Assembly (NCBI GenBank): GCA_947460255.1
Contig: CANHIS010000019.1
Span: forward strand, 1-47,179
Reading direction: 5' to 3'
Origin: Bacteroidota bacterium
Lineage (GTDB): Bacteria; Bacteroidota; Bacteroidia; M30B66
DNA: 47,179 nt
Below, in pieces: positions 34,401 to 41,742 of this stretch (position 1 is the first letter of the stretch; each line of letters starts with the position of its first letter). Below the pieces are notes generated by a model, which was not told the DNA's origin, searched no databases, and saw only the letters and a program-made list of their open reading frames with translations. A program made the position numbers and the translations under genes.

Positions 34401-34689
34401 CTCGCAGCATTTCGTCGGCTTTCAGTTGGATTTCTCTAGCTGTTAAACCTGTTTCACTTTGCAGCGACTGCAATAAATCTGCAGTGGACGGATCTTGAAG
34501 ATGCAATTTTTCCAACATCGAAAGCACACGTTCCTTCATTTCGGATGCTGCCTTGTTGGTAAAAGTCATTGCAAGGATTTTCCGGAAGGCATCTGGACCA
34601 TGCCCGGCCATTGCCATTTTGAGATATTCCTTTACAAGTGTGTATGTTTTGCCGGAACCGGCGGATGCGTTATAGATGAAAAAATGCAT
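31489..34689 (-). CDS. AddA/RecB-like UvrD-family helicase with C-terminal nuclease
   Basis: This 1066-residue protein starts with the superfamily 1 Walker A loop (NASAGSGKT, 7-15). It carries motif Ia (AMTFTNKAASEMKERV, 40-55), Walker B DEFQDTS (394-400), motif III VGDGKQAIYRFRGG (424-437), a later VRIMTIHKSKGLQFPVVIFP and NLMYVATTRPE. The C-terminus has an intact PD-(D/E)XK nuclease: Asp1006 in LRPDR, Asp1019-x-Lys1021 in VVDYKTGK and QVEGY. The family resects double-strand DNA ends for recombination, normally with a second AddB-type nuclease subunit. No AddB-like gene is adjacent, so the partner must be elsewhere or absent. It sits 34 nt after the glycosyltransferase gene. Gene symbol left blank because AddA versus a solo helicase-nuclease cannot be decided. 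Confidence 0.92.
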   Translation of the reverse strand: MHFFIYNASAGSGKTYTLVKEYLKMAMAGHGPDAFRKILAMTFTNKAASEMKERVLSMLEKLHLQDPSTADLLQSLQSETGLTAREIQLKADEMLRAILHNYADFSIGTIDSFMHRVVRTFAYDLHLPVTFSVELQKENLIQQAVDDLIDQAGENPEITKILKGFTEFYTDEEKGFDIRRELTETANDLLDDQKAEAIRLLAEIPPGDYIKLRNEFQKTILRYEEKMRAIGESAMQLLSQHNIEAKALANGKNGVFGTFKKASEFGINFKDKIELGANVAKTIESDKWSSGTATAAEKATIESIQDQLFKAIEQILILQAKEGKDYQLISMIKDSLFTMALMSELSNMIDKIRKEQHLLHISEFNRRVAEIVFHEPAPFIFERLGEKYQHYLIDEFQDTSVLQWQNLLPLIQNGLSTESASLVVGDGKQAIYRFRGGDVEQFIRLPEPYPYNLSPIQLERYTLLKANQKKLPLETNFRSLPEITNWNNQIYKSLAENWLTGDFQDVYKGLNQNSPASKSGGFVSVEFLSPDEENDLDKNDVQVHRILEIIRELVGQKKFEFSDIAILTRNNKSGSLIANSLIAEEIPVISNESLLVASSAEVQMLLAWLRVLADQNTSVNLFHVCSYLVERDRLPFKNLPDLIQQCKMIEADVVKLLASVNIHLNTEKLRASSLPEACHSISRAFGFHLQSNPFLQFFMEAVWFATDQVTPDIPSFLEYWEEKETKLSITLPQSANAVRIMTIHKSKGLQFPVVIFPFAMNERKQNSYEWVSDANRLPAGLPSARLNIGKKLDNTVFADLLELENNRYNLDLINLMYVATTRPESALYILTEDKEVKPKKDKEAKDPAGWGNFLSHFCKTQNTDKQDDNGRFIWGEEAFTNTKNKEEKPAEKSVLIKYSIGAWQDKINIHREANLLWDPEDPSEAVRLGKLVHLALSWINTIDDLSMAHLRLLEDGLCTESEASEIVQQMKSLLTLPEMEPCFKSTNKKYAERTLILADGTLLRPDRVVETENETIVVDYKTGKSKSAHRKQVEGYMNILHEMGKKSLKGYVVYLHEKPLIEEVSI

Positions 34690-34722
34690 GCCGTTAATTT
34701 AGAAAATCTGCAATAGATTTTG

Positions 34723-35619
34723 CTATTTACGGGGCAAACTGAGCAAATAAAAAAGCCGATATAAATCGAAGAGTAATAATTTCGGATTTCTGCCACCTAG
34801 TTTCTTCTTTAACAAAGGAAGAAATAACTTCGTTAACCTTGGTGGCATCCAATTTCTTGTAGCTTTCCAAGTACTTATTAATTTGCTTTTTAGGGGATTG
34901 GGAATGTTTCTTTTCAAACAAATTTCTTCTATCTTTTTCAGGTTGATTAATGACTCTTCGATCTTTCCAAGAAACAGATCGGTAGGATCTAACCCCGCAT
35001 GGATCAAAGGATTTTCGATGTGTTTTATTTTAAATCCTGTTGCCACAACATCTGCAGCAAATAAGGTGTCTTCATAGCCATAACCTTTTATTTGGGCATC
35101 AAAATTTACCCTCTCGGTAATATTCTGATGTAAAATAAAATTGTTCGATAAAAAATGGTTTATCGGGTCGCGCATCCGGATTGGCGCGCTGATCAGTTCA
35201 CGTGCCGAACCCCAAAGCCAGTGAAGATAAAAGCTATTATTTACAGGTGGATTTGATTGATAAATTCTTCCTCCACTGAGCAATGTGTTTTCGTCTTTCT
35301 GCTGCCAAAAATGTAAGATTAAATTTGGATTTTGGCTAACATCGCTATCGCAATCTAAAAAATACATCCATTCGTATTGAGCGTCTTGAATAAGCAGATT
35401 TCGTGAAATTGATCGGCCAAGATTAGCAGGGTTTTCGGAGTATTTTACTTCTTCAAAATTCAATGCCAATTGCCGATTGATGTTTCGAAACATGTCATCC
35501 GAATGGTCATCACGTAGGCAAATTTCAAATGAAATATTGAGCCGTTTGCACTGTGCATGCAAGTCTAAAACAAGTTGAGTAACATCAACCCTGTAAACAG
35601 GAATAAGCACAGAAAGCAT
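34723..35619 (-). CDS. Glycosyltransferase family 2 protein
   Basis: This 298-residue protein is a GT-A fold transferase: MLSVLIPVYRVDVTQLVLDLHAQC, then ICLRDDHSDDMF (about 33-44), the acceptor block ENPANLGRSISRNLLIQDA, and the DxD metal motif YFLDCDSD (about 86-93). A C-terminal extension of about 80 basic residues could contact membrane or acceptor. Substrate not determinable. The gene follows the FtsE-like gene by 3 nt, an arrangement I believe recurs in Flavobacteriales, so co-transcription is likely without implying a shared task. Confidence 0.9.
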   Translation of the reverse strand: MLSVLIPVYRVDVTQLVLDLHAQCKRLNISFEICLRDDHSDDMFRNINRQLALNFEEVKYSENPANLGRSISRNLLIQDAQYEWMYFLDCDSDVSQNPNLILHFWQQKDENTLLSGGRIYQSNPPVNNSFYLHWLWGSARELISAPIRMRDPINHFLSNNFILHQNITERVNFDAQIKGYGYEDTLFAADVVATGFKIKHIENPLIHAGLDPTDLFLGKIEESLINLKKIEEICLKRNIPNPLKSKLISTWKATRNWMPPRLTKLFLPLLKKKLGGRNPKLLLFDLYRLFYLLSLPRK

Positions 35620-35622
35620 CGT

Positions 35623-36303
35623 TTAAAGAAGGTCTGAATCTAGAATTGAACCACCGTCACACTTCAGCGTTCTTGCACGATGCAATTCGAACAAGGTTAA
35701 ATCGTGTGTGGCAACAAGTACAGCCCTTCCGGTCGCGGCAATATCAAGCAACAATTGTAAAATTTCGGCAGTGGTTTCGGGATCTAAATTTCCTGATGGT
35801 TCATCGGCAAGAATAATCTCTGGATCATTCATCAATGCTCGAGCAATACCTAAACGTTGCTGTTCGCCACCCGACAATTGATGCGGCATTTTGTGCTTTT
35901 TAGTATTTAAACCAGTTTTTTGAAGCACTTCATCAATTTGGCCGCTTATTTCTACCTCGTTTTTCCAACCTGTAGATTGCAGAACAAAACGAAGATTTTG
36001 CTCCACATTGCGGTCCATTAACAATTGAAAATCCTGAAAAATAATACCTAGTTTTCTACGTAAAAATGGAATTTCCTTGTTGCTGATTTCTTTTAGGTTA
36101 AATCCTGCAATATCTGCTTCACCATTGGCTAGTGGTAAATCAGCGTATAATGTGCGCATTAAACTACTTTTCCCTGAACCTGTTTTTCCAATTAAATAAA
36201 CGAACTCACCTTTCCGGATTTCAATATTTATTTGGTCGAGCACGAGGCTATCATTCTGAAAAATAGCAACATTTCGCAAAGAAATTAAGACTTCAGCATC
36301 CAT
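35623..36303 (-). CDS. ftsE: FtsE-like ABC transporter ATP-binding protein
   Basis: This 226-residue ATPase has Walker A GKTGSGKSS (about 39-47), Q-loop IIFQDFQLL (about 89-97), signature LSGGEQQRLGIARAL (about 143-157), Walker B EIILADEPSGNLDPET and the switch histidine ATHDL. Spacing and the QDFQLL block match FtsE, the cytoplasmic subunit that with FtsX controls peptidoglycan hydrolases at the division site. No ftsX lies beside it; in Bacteroidota the two are often apart. It overlaps the preceding small gene by 1 nt (TAATG). Confidence 0.88.
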   Translation of the reverse strand: MDAEVLISLRNVAIFQNDSLVLDQINIEIRKGEFVYLIGKTGSGKSSLMRTLYADLPLANGEADIAGFNLKEISNKEIPFLRRKLGIIFQDFQLLMDRNVEQNLRFVLQSTGWKNEVEISGQIDEVLQKTGLNTKKHKMPHQLSGGEQQRLGIARALMNDPEIILADEPSGNLDPETTAEILQLLLDIAATGRAVLVATHDLTLFELHRARTLKCDGGSILDSDLL

Positions 36304-36506
36304 TATGATTCAATTTTAATCACTTTTCCAAAAGGCATTTCTTGTATCAACTTGAGGAATTCTTCCATACGATCACCTAAACCAATTTTATCTAGAGATT
36401 TTTCTGGACGATCCACTCTGAAATAAGCTTTCAGTGTGAAATCATCGTCTCTGATCTGGATATAATCAGGAATTTTAGCCTTGCCTTTAATTTTGAGAAT
36501 ATACAT
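36303..36506 (-). CDS. Small conserved Bacteroidota protein (67 residues)
   Basis: The frame opens at 36575, but the recognisable protein begins at the ATG at 36504-36506: MYILKIKGKAKIPDYIQIRDD, then FTLKAYFRVDRPEKSLDKIGL and ending MPFGKVIKIES. I recall near-identical small proteins beside FtsE-like genes in flavobacteria. Some carry the misleading label 'fructose-6-phosphate aldolase', which at this size they cannot be. The sequence looks like a compact alpha/beta domain. Function unknown. It is coupled to ftsE through a TAATG overlap and follows yigZ by 47 nt. Confidence 0.8.
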   Translation of the reverse strand: MYILKIKGKAKIPDYIQIRDDDFTLKAYFRVDRPEKSLDKIGLGDRMEEFLKLIQEMPFGKVIKIES

Positions 36507-36553
36507 GCAACTTGAATGATGCGCGAATATACACAGTTTGATGAATTGATGAG

Positions 36554-37153
36554 TTAAGCCTTTTGAACTGTCCAACCTTTTTCTTCCACATTTTGGATGA
36601 GTGAATCTATCTCAGAATGTGGTACTTCGACATGAAGTACAAAGTTTTCGGCAGTTGAACCAAGCAAGTAATTCACCTGAAGTTTTTTGATTATTTTCAT
36701 GAGTTCACCCGATTCAGCAAATGGACAATGAACTTCAACACCGATTGTGATGCGTTTGTTTTGGGTTTTCGCATTTTCGAGTGCAATTGCAGCAGCTTCT
36801 CTGTATGCATGAATAAGGCCAGGAACCCCCAATAAAGTACCGCCGAAATAGCGCACAACAACCACCAAACAATTCATCACACCCACCGATTTCATTTGAT
36901 TGAGAATGGGCTTGCCGGCAGACGAGGATGGCTCGCCATCATCATTGGCTCGCCATTTTTCTTGTAATGGGTCTATTCGATAAGCATAACAAAAATGTCG
37001 TGCTGATGGATGTAACTTCTTAACTACTTGGAGCTTGGTTTTTACTTGCTCCTCATCAGATACTTCAAATGCATATCCGATAAACTTACTTCCCCGGTCT
37101 CTGAAAGTTCCTTCTGCATCGGTTAGAATGGTTTTATAGGTATCCGTTTGCAT
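36554..37153 (-). CDS. YigZ/IMPACT family protein
   Basis: This 199-residue protein matches the UPF0029 (YigZ/IMPACT) family. The N-terminal domain carries DRGSKFIGYAFEVSDEEQVK, HPSARHFCYAYRI, the signature block NDDGEPSSSAGKPIL and VVVRYFGGTLLGVPGLIHAYREAA. The C-terminal ferredoxin-like domain covers about 130-199. Eukaryotic IMPACT regulates the Gcn2 kinase; the bacterial role is not established. It lies between the EamA exporter (6-nt gap) and the small ftsE-linked gene. Confidence 0.93.
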   Translation of the reverse strand: MQTDTYKTILTDAEGTFRDRGSKFIGYAFEVSDEEQVKTKLQVVKKLHPSARHFCYAYRIDPLQEKWRANDDGEPSSSAGKPILNQMKSVGVMNCLVVVVRYFGGTLLGVPGLIHAYREAAAIALENAKTQNKRITIGVEVHCPFAESGELMKIIKKLQVNYLLGSTAENFVLHVEVPHSEIDSLIQNVEEKGWTVQKA

Positions 37154-37159
37154 AAAATG

Positions 37160-38035
37160 CTATCCGATTTGGTCAGAAAAAGCAATCAACGCAATCGCAA
37201 TAAAGCATAGCACTATGCCGATAAGATTTGTTTTGTTCATCTTTTCCTTGAAAAAGAAAACACCTGCAATGGCACCAATCGCCACGATAGCCATATTATT
37301 TACAGGGATTACCACCGAGCTTTCAAGGTTCTTCATCGACAAAGCTTTCAGCAGAAAGTATACTGAAAAATAATTTGGAATTCCGAGTGCGAGTCCTCCA
37401 AGCAAGGCTTTGAAGGATGGTAGTTGTTTGCTTTTAAGCCATTTAATAATTAAGATCACCAATCCAATTGCGCTGGCTGTTAAAAAAATCCAGCCTGTAA
37501 AAGGTTCGAGACCATTTTTGCCTAATGTATAGACCTCATTGTATTTGAAAAATGCATCGATGAAACCACTTCCTGCAAAAACGATTAATGGAAATAATGC
37601 GTAACGCTTATCTATTCCTTGTTTATCGGAGTTCTTTGAGGTAAGAATTACTGCAAGCATAGCCACAATAATTCCTGAGATTTTTATAAAATTGAGCGAT
37701 TCATTGAGTACAATAACGGCGAAAAGTACAGGAACAATCAGCGACATTTTGTTGGCTACAGTAGTAACTGAAACTCCAATTTTTTGGGCACTTATCCCTA
37801 TGATATTAAACAGAGTGATAAATAAAACACCCATGAAAATTGCATTATAAAACCATGGTTGATTGGGCGAATCGCTGAAAACAACACCACTAGAGTCGAG
37901 CCCAAAACTGAGTGCTGCAGCTACCCAATAATTGATCACGATAGCATCGGATGTGTTTACCTTAAACCGATCGAACAGTTTAAATACAATCATAATTGCA
38001 GCCGATGTTAAAATACTCAACAATAAAAAGTACAT
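37160..38035 (-). CDS. EamA/DMT family permease
   Basis: This 291-residue membrane protein has about ten hydrophobic helices in two repeated halves, as in drug/metabolite transporters. Typical features are the short helix spacing, VTTVANKMSLIVPVLFAVIVLNESLNFIKISGIIVAMLAVIL closing the first half, and VVIPVNNMAIVAIGAIAGVFFFKEKMNKTNLIGIVLCFIAIALI closing the second, each with the E-x-(L/M) end-of-helix pattern of the EamA domain. Substrate unknown. It heads the long leftward run, 6 nt before yigZ. Confidence 0.9.
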   Translation of the reverse strand: MYFLLLSILTSAAIMIVFKLFDRFKVNTSDAIVINYWVAAALSFGLDSSGVVFSDSPNQPWFYNAIFMGVLFITLFNIIGISAQKIGVSVTTVANKMSLIVPVLFAVIVLNESLNFIKISGIIVAMLAVILTSKNSDKQGIDKRYALFPLIVFAGSGFIDAFFKYNEVYTLGKNGLEPFTGWIFLTASAIGLVILIIKWLKSKQLPSFKALLGGLALGIPNYFSVYFLLKALSMKNLESSVVIPVNNMAIVAIGAIAGVFFFKEKMNKTNLIGIVLCFIAIALIAFSDQIG

Positions 38036-38369
38036 AGTTATGTGTTAATTTAAGGCCGAAAATAGATTTTTTTGGAACACTTCAAGAAGTTTAGCGAGGA
38101 TTTGTGAGCTTTTGTGCGTTAGAAATCAAGCTCTGAACGAGATATTCGTTCAATAGTAATTCACTAATCCGACTCAGATTTACGTTTCAAATCAAATTCT
38201 TACATGAAAAAATGGTGCAATTTTGTTATTAGATGCTTGTTTTCTTGAATTACATGTGAGAATTAAGTTTTCAATGTGTTAGATGTTACATATGCTGAAG
38301 CTTACGAAGCATTTGATTTAAGTTTTGTTGTTGAATATTGACTTTTGGCACATCACAAAACTTCCAAAC
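38036..38369. other. Divergent promoter region without a gene
   Basis: This 334-bp AT-rich region lies between the leftward EamA gene and the rightward small T9SS-like gene and should hold both promoters. Near-matches to the -7 element occur (for example TAAGTTTT near 38318), but none has a convincing -33 partner. No ORF, RNA gene or strong hairpin is seen. Confidence 0.5.
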
Positions 38370-38858
38370 ATGCTAAAGTTCATTTGGCTTTTAGTCTCTT
38401 TATTTCCTGTAGTACTTTCAGCTCAAACAGCCCAAACAGATATTGAAAAGGACATTTTCGAAGAGCAAAGAAAAGCTGCAGAATCTTTCGTGAAAAAGAA
38501 GGATGCACAAGAAAAAGCTGCTTTTTATATCGTACCGACTTCTTCTTTTGCAGGGTCATTCGATACAGAATTTGAACAAGATTATTTTGTGCCAGGTGTT
38601 CGAGTTTCATCTTGGCCAAATCCGTTTTTCGAACGAATAAATGTGCAGCTCTATGTGAAAGAGCAAGAAACATACGTTCTCGAATTAACAGATTCAAGAG
38701 GATATAAAGTTTTACCTACTCAAAAAATTGCATTGTTACCAGGCATGCACAATATAGCCTGCGACGCTGCTTTTTTGAAAGATGGAGAATATATTTTGAA
38801 CGTAAGAAAACCAGATTCAAAAAGCACGATTAAATTAAATCTCACAAAACGCGATTGA
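38370..38858 (+). CDS. Small exported protein with a T9SS-like C-terminal domain
   Basis: The frame is open from 38325, but the ATG at 38370 starts a proper signal peptide (MLKFIWLLVSLFPVVLSAQ), giving 162 residues. After a charged helix-forming stretch (TDIEKDIFEEQRKAAESFVKKKDAQEKAA by pattern, about 20-50), the last 85 residues resemble a sorting domain: VSSWPNPFFERINVQLYV (compare the usual Y-PNP-x start), YVLELTDSRGYKVL, FLKDGEYILNVRK and IKLNLTKRD. As with the gene at 23122, there is almost no cargo. Function unknown; a periplasmic or surface role is inferred from the signal peptide. Confidence 0.75.
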   Translation: MLKFIWLLVSLFPVVLSAQTAQTDIEKDIFEEQRKAAESFVKKKDAQEKAAFYIVPTSSFAGSFDTEFEQDYFVPGVRVSSWPNPFFERINVQLYVKEQETYVLELTDSRGYKVLPTQKIALLPGMHNIACDAAFLKDGEYILNVRKPDSKSTIKLNLTKRD

Positions 38859-38933
38859 TTTAAATCATGTTGTTAGTGATTTGAAAAACAACTTCTTAAG
38901 AAGCACTTGTCAATTCTTGATTCATCTTTCATT

Positions 38934-39344
38934 TCAGGAAGGATCATAGTGTTTTATTGAATATGTATTTAGCAGGAATTTCCAAACTAAACCTCCTAAT
39001 AAATAGCATATTGCATCATAGATATCTGAAATGTAATGATTGGAGTATTTCGGCAGAATAATCTCGAACAAGACTGAGCAGTAAACTATAGCCACTAAAG
39101 TTTGAAATAAACTAAGCACGTATTTTTTATTCACGATTAGCTTCATACAAACTTGAACCAATTGAAGCAGAATTGGTAAGCACAGCAAGTCATTCAAGTA
39201 ACCATCGATAAATGGTATTTCACTTGGCCTAATTGAATATCGATTATTTATGAATACAAACAGAAACAAGTAAAACCAAATCGGAAATAATGCAAGAATA
39301 CCAGCAATACATTTAACTATCCTGGTCCTGCAGCGAATAACCAT
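38934..39344 (-). CDS. VanZ-like small membrane protein
   Basis: This 136-residue protein has four hydrophobic helices (about 12-31, 50-70, 78-96 and 112-128). The blocks IDGYLNDLLCLPILL and EIILPKYSNHYISDIYDAICYLLGGLVW recall a Bacteroidota family related to VanZ-like proteins and sometimes labelled 'magnesium citrate secondary transporter'. Such a function is unproven and seems implausible for this size. Its predicted start overlaps the end of the upstream zinc-ribbon gene by 28 nt; a later start would remove part of the first helix. Function unknown. Confidence 0.65.
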   Translation of the reverse strand: MVIRCRTRIVKCIAGILALFPIWFYLFLFVFINNRYSIRPSEIPFIDGYLNDLLCLPILLQLVQVCMKLIVNKKYVLSLFQTLVAIVYCSVLFEIILPKYSNHYISDIYDAICYLLGGLVWKFLLNTYSIKHYDPS

Positions 39345-39601
39345 AAGAAAAAGCTTAAAATTGCCAAGAAGATAACTTGAACAAAATTAAATACATGTTT
39401 TGCATTTCGTTTAATAAATGAATCTCCAGGATTTATTGCTATTTTAATTTCACCGGTGGATTTTCTTCGTTCTAAACTTAAGACGTCAGCTTCCGAAATT
39501 TCGATCAATGGCTTTTTGCATGTTTCACAAAGTTGCAATGCAGAGGAATATTTATTCCATTCTCCACAAGCCTTGCACTTCAACTGTGTTGTATTTGCCA
39601 T
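39317..39601 (-). CDS. Zinc-ribbon membrane protein
   Basis: This 94-residue protein begins with a zinc ribbon, CKACGEW (about 9-15) and CETCKKP (about 29-35). An amphipathic linker (ISEADVLSLERRKSTGEIKIAINPGDSFIKRNAKHVFNF by pattern) follows, then one C-terminal membrane helix (VQVIFLAILSFFLWLFAA). It is probably anchored in the inner membrane with the ribbon in the cytoplasm. I recall similar short proteins in flavobacteria without a known role. It overlaps the downstream membrane gene by 28 nt, so both are expressed together. Confidence 0.75.
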   Translation of the reverse strand: MANTTQLKCKACGEWNKYSSALQLCETCKKPLIEISEADVLSLERRKSTGEIKIAINPGDSFIKRNAKHVFNFVQVIFLAILSFFLWLFAAGPG

Positions 39602-39774
39602 GTGGCTAATTTAATTACTCTCTTCGACAGGTTGGATGTAGTGCCTTGGAAATTTCCAACTTAAATTTCAACCATCCCAATTTAAAGTATAAGGCATAAT
39701 TCCTTTGGATATTTGGTTTCATCGAATTCAATTTAGCGAGATTTTTCATTACTTGTCGCTCCCAAAATGTTACT

Positions 39775-41259
39775 ATGAAGTATGTTTTATCCATCGATCA
39801 AGGCACAACAAGTTCTCGAGTTATTCTTGTTGACCAGCATGGAAAAGTAGTTTCATCTGCCCAACAGGAATTTCAGCAACACTTCCCTCAGCCCGGTTAT
39901 GTTTTGCACGATCCGATCGAAATTTTCGAAACTATTCTGCAGTCCATCAATAATTGCATCAAACTTTCAAACATTCAAGTTGCCGATATTGTCTCTATTG
40001 GCATCACCAACCAGCGTGAAACTACTGTAATTTGGGACAAAGCAACAGGTTTGCCTGTTTATCCTGCAATTGTTTGGCAAAGTCGGCAGTCGGACGAGAT
40101 TATCAAAAAATGGTGTGCTCAATTAGGCACCTCCTATATTCACCAAAAGACGGGGTTGGTTCCTGATGCTTACTTCTCAGCTGGAAAAATCTCGTGGATA
40201 CTAGAGAATGTTCATGGTGTTTCGCAAAAAGCACAAAACGGCGAATTGCTTTTTGGTACAATAGACACTTGGTTGATGTGGAAATTGAGTGGCGGGAAAA
40301 TTCATGCAACGGATGTCTCCAACGCCAGCAGAACAATGATTTTCAACATTCATAATATGTGTTGGGATGAAGAGCTTTTGGCTGCATTTAATATCCCTAA
40401 AAGTTTGCTGCCCATTGTGCAGGATAGCTGTTCAGATTTTGGTTTTACAGATCCTCAAATTTGCGGAATCCATCTTCCTATTTCTGGCGTTGCAGGCGAT
40501 CAGCAAGCAGCTCTTTTCGGACAAACATGTTTCAATCCTGGTCTTGTGAAAAATACTTACGGTACAGGATGTTTCATGTTGATGAACATTGGCGATACGC
40601 CTGTGATCAGCAATAACGGCCTACTCACAACGGTCGCTTGGAAAATCAACGGGAAAACTACTTATGCTCTTGAAGGAAGCGTCTTTGTAGCAGGTTCTGC
40701 GGTTCAATGGATTCGAGATCAACTTGGTTTTTTGCCCACTGCATTCGATAGCGAAAAAATTGCTAGCAGCGTCGACGACAACGGTGGAGTGTATTTCGTG
40801 CCAGCTTTTGTAGGTTTAGGCGCTCCTTACTGGGATCAAGAAGCGCGTGGAGCTTTTTTCGGACTTACGCGTGGAAGCAATAAAGCACATCTCACACGGG
40901 CTGTGCTGGAATCGATGGCATACCAAACAAGAGATGTGATGCAACTTATGCAACAAGAAGCTCAATTGCCAATCACCGAAATTCGAGTAGATGGAGGTGC
41001 TGCAATGAATAATCTGTTGATGCAATTTCAAGCTGATCAATTGCAATGCAAGGTAAATCGACCAGAGAATACTGAGTCTACTGCAATAGGAGCTGCATTT
41101 TTAGCAGGTCTTCATGTTGGTGTTTGGAAAGATCTCGATGAGATCCGAGCATTGAGATTGGATGATAAGGTATTTTACCCTAATCTTTCAAATCACGCCT
41201 CTGATGAATTTTACTTTCGTTGGAAAAGGGCCGTTGAGGCTTGCAGATTCTTTAAATAA
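39775..41259 (+). CDS. glpK: Glycerol kinase
   Basis: This 494-residue FGGY kinase phosphorylates glycerol to glycerol 3-phosphate. The N-terminal phosphate loop is LSIDQGTTSSRVILVD (about 5-20). Further blocks are GITNQRETTVIWDKATG, GTIDTWLMWKLSGG, the glycerol-site arginine and aspartate regions, SGVAGDQQAALFGQTCF, YGTGCFMLMN, the signature GSVFVAGSAVQWIRDQLG and DGGAAMNNLLMQFQAD near the C-terminus. Length matches E. coli GlpK (about 500). No glpF or glpD flanks it, so the gene stands alone. Its product feeds phospholipid synthesis or, through DHAP, the TpiA step encoded elsewhere in the window. Confidence 0.97.
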   Translation: MKYVLSIDQGTTSSRVILVDQHGKVVSSAQQEFQQHFPQPGYVLHDPIEIFETILQSINNCIKLSNIQVADIVSIGITNQRETTVIWDKATGLPVYPAIVWQSRQSDEIIKKWCAQLGTSYIHQKTGLVPDAYFSAGKISWILENVHGVSQKAQNGELLFGTIDTWLMWKLSGGKIHATDVSNASRTMIFNIHNMCWDEELLAAFNIPKSLLPIVQDSCSDFGFTDPQICGIHLPISGVAGDQQAALFGQTCFNPGLVKNTYGTGCFMLMNIGDTPVISNNGLLTTVAWKINGKTTYALEGSVFVAGSAVQWIRDQLGFLPTAFDSEKIASSVDDNGGVYFVPAFVGLGAPYWDQEARGAFFGLTRGSNKAHLTRAVLESMAYQTRDVMQLMQQEAQLPITEIRVDGGAAMNNLLMQFQADQLQCKVNRPENTESTAIGAAFLAGLHVGVWKDLDEIRALRLDDKVFYPNLSNHASDEFYFRWKRAVEACRFFK

Positions 41260-41348
41260 CGATATTCGATTGAATGAAGAGAGATTTCCTTTCGTGATTG
41301 ATTTGTTGTTTTTCAATAAATATTTTGGAATGATCATTGTAAAATAAA

Positions 41349-41377
41349 TTTCTACAAAAACAGTTTTACTATATTTG
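41349..41377 (+). promoter_or_regulatory. Promoter of the PKD lipoprotein-esterase pair
   Basis: TATATTTG at 41370-41377 matches TAnnTTTG exactly and lies 20 nt before the ATG at 41398. A TTTC at 41349-41352 could be the -33 element, with a short 17-nt spacer. The -7 match is firm; the -33 assignment is weak. Confidence 0.5.
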
Positions 41378-41397
41378 AACAACAATCTAACAGAACT

Positions 41398-41742
41398 ATG
41401 CGTAACAAATTCTTAATCCCAGCAGGCTTAATATTTATCGGCCTTGCCCTATCTTCCTGCGAAAGCGAGGTTGAACGTTATTGCTTCACTGTTTCGGATC
41501 GTGAGCCAGCTGCCGGTTCCCGCGTTACAATTAACGGGTCTTGCAGTGAAGGCATCGACTTATATCACTGGAATTTCGGTGATGGAAAAGACACTGTAAC
41601 TCGCACAGCTTCAGTCGAACATGCTTACGAGTTTCCAGGTACTTACGTGATCAGTTTGCACGGTACTACTCCGCAAATTGAAAACCACTGCCCACCTGAA
41701 GCAGGTGCAAATGGCGCACGTCAGACGATCGAAGTGAAATGA
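41398..41742 (+). CDS. PKD-domain lipoprotein
   Basis: This 114-residue protein starts with a lipoprotein signal ending in LSSC (about 18-21), so it is lipid-anchored. The mature part is one PKD-like fold: VSDREPAAGSRVTINGSCSEGIDLYHWNFGDGKDTVTRTASVEHAYEFPGTYVISL, with the family WNFGDG and H-x-Y-x-x-PGTY motifs by pattern, and four cysteines that could pair. PKD domains mediate protein or glycan contacts. Its stop overlaps the start of the esterase gene (ATGA), so the two are coupled. Confidence 0.85.
   Translation: MRNKFLIPAGLIFIGLALSSCESEVERYCFTVSDREPAAGSRVTINGSCSEGIDLYHWNFGDGKDTVTRTASVEHAYEFPGTYVISLHGTTPQIENHCPPEAGANGARQTIEVK

Noticed and set aside
37480-37520. GGTTCGAGACC resembling a tRNA T-arm
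   Set aside because: It lies within the EamA coding sequence and no acceptor stem or anticodon arm surrounds it.
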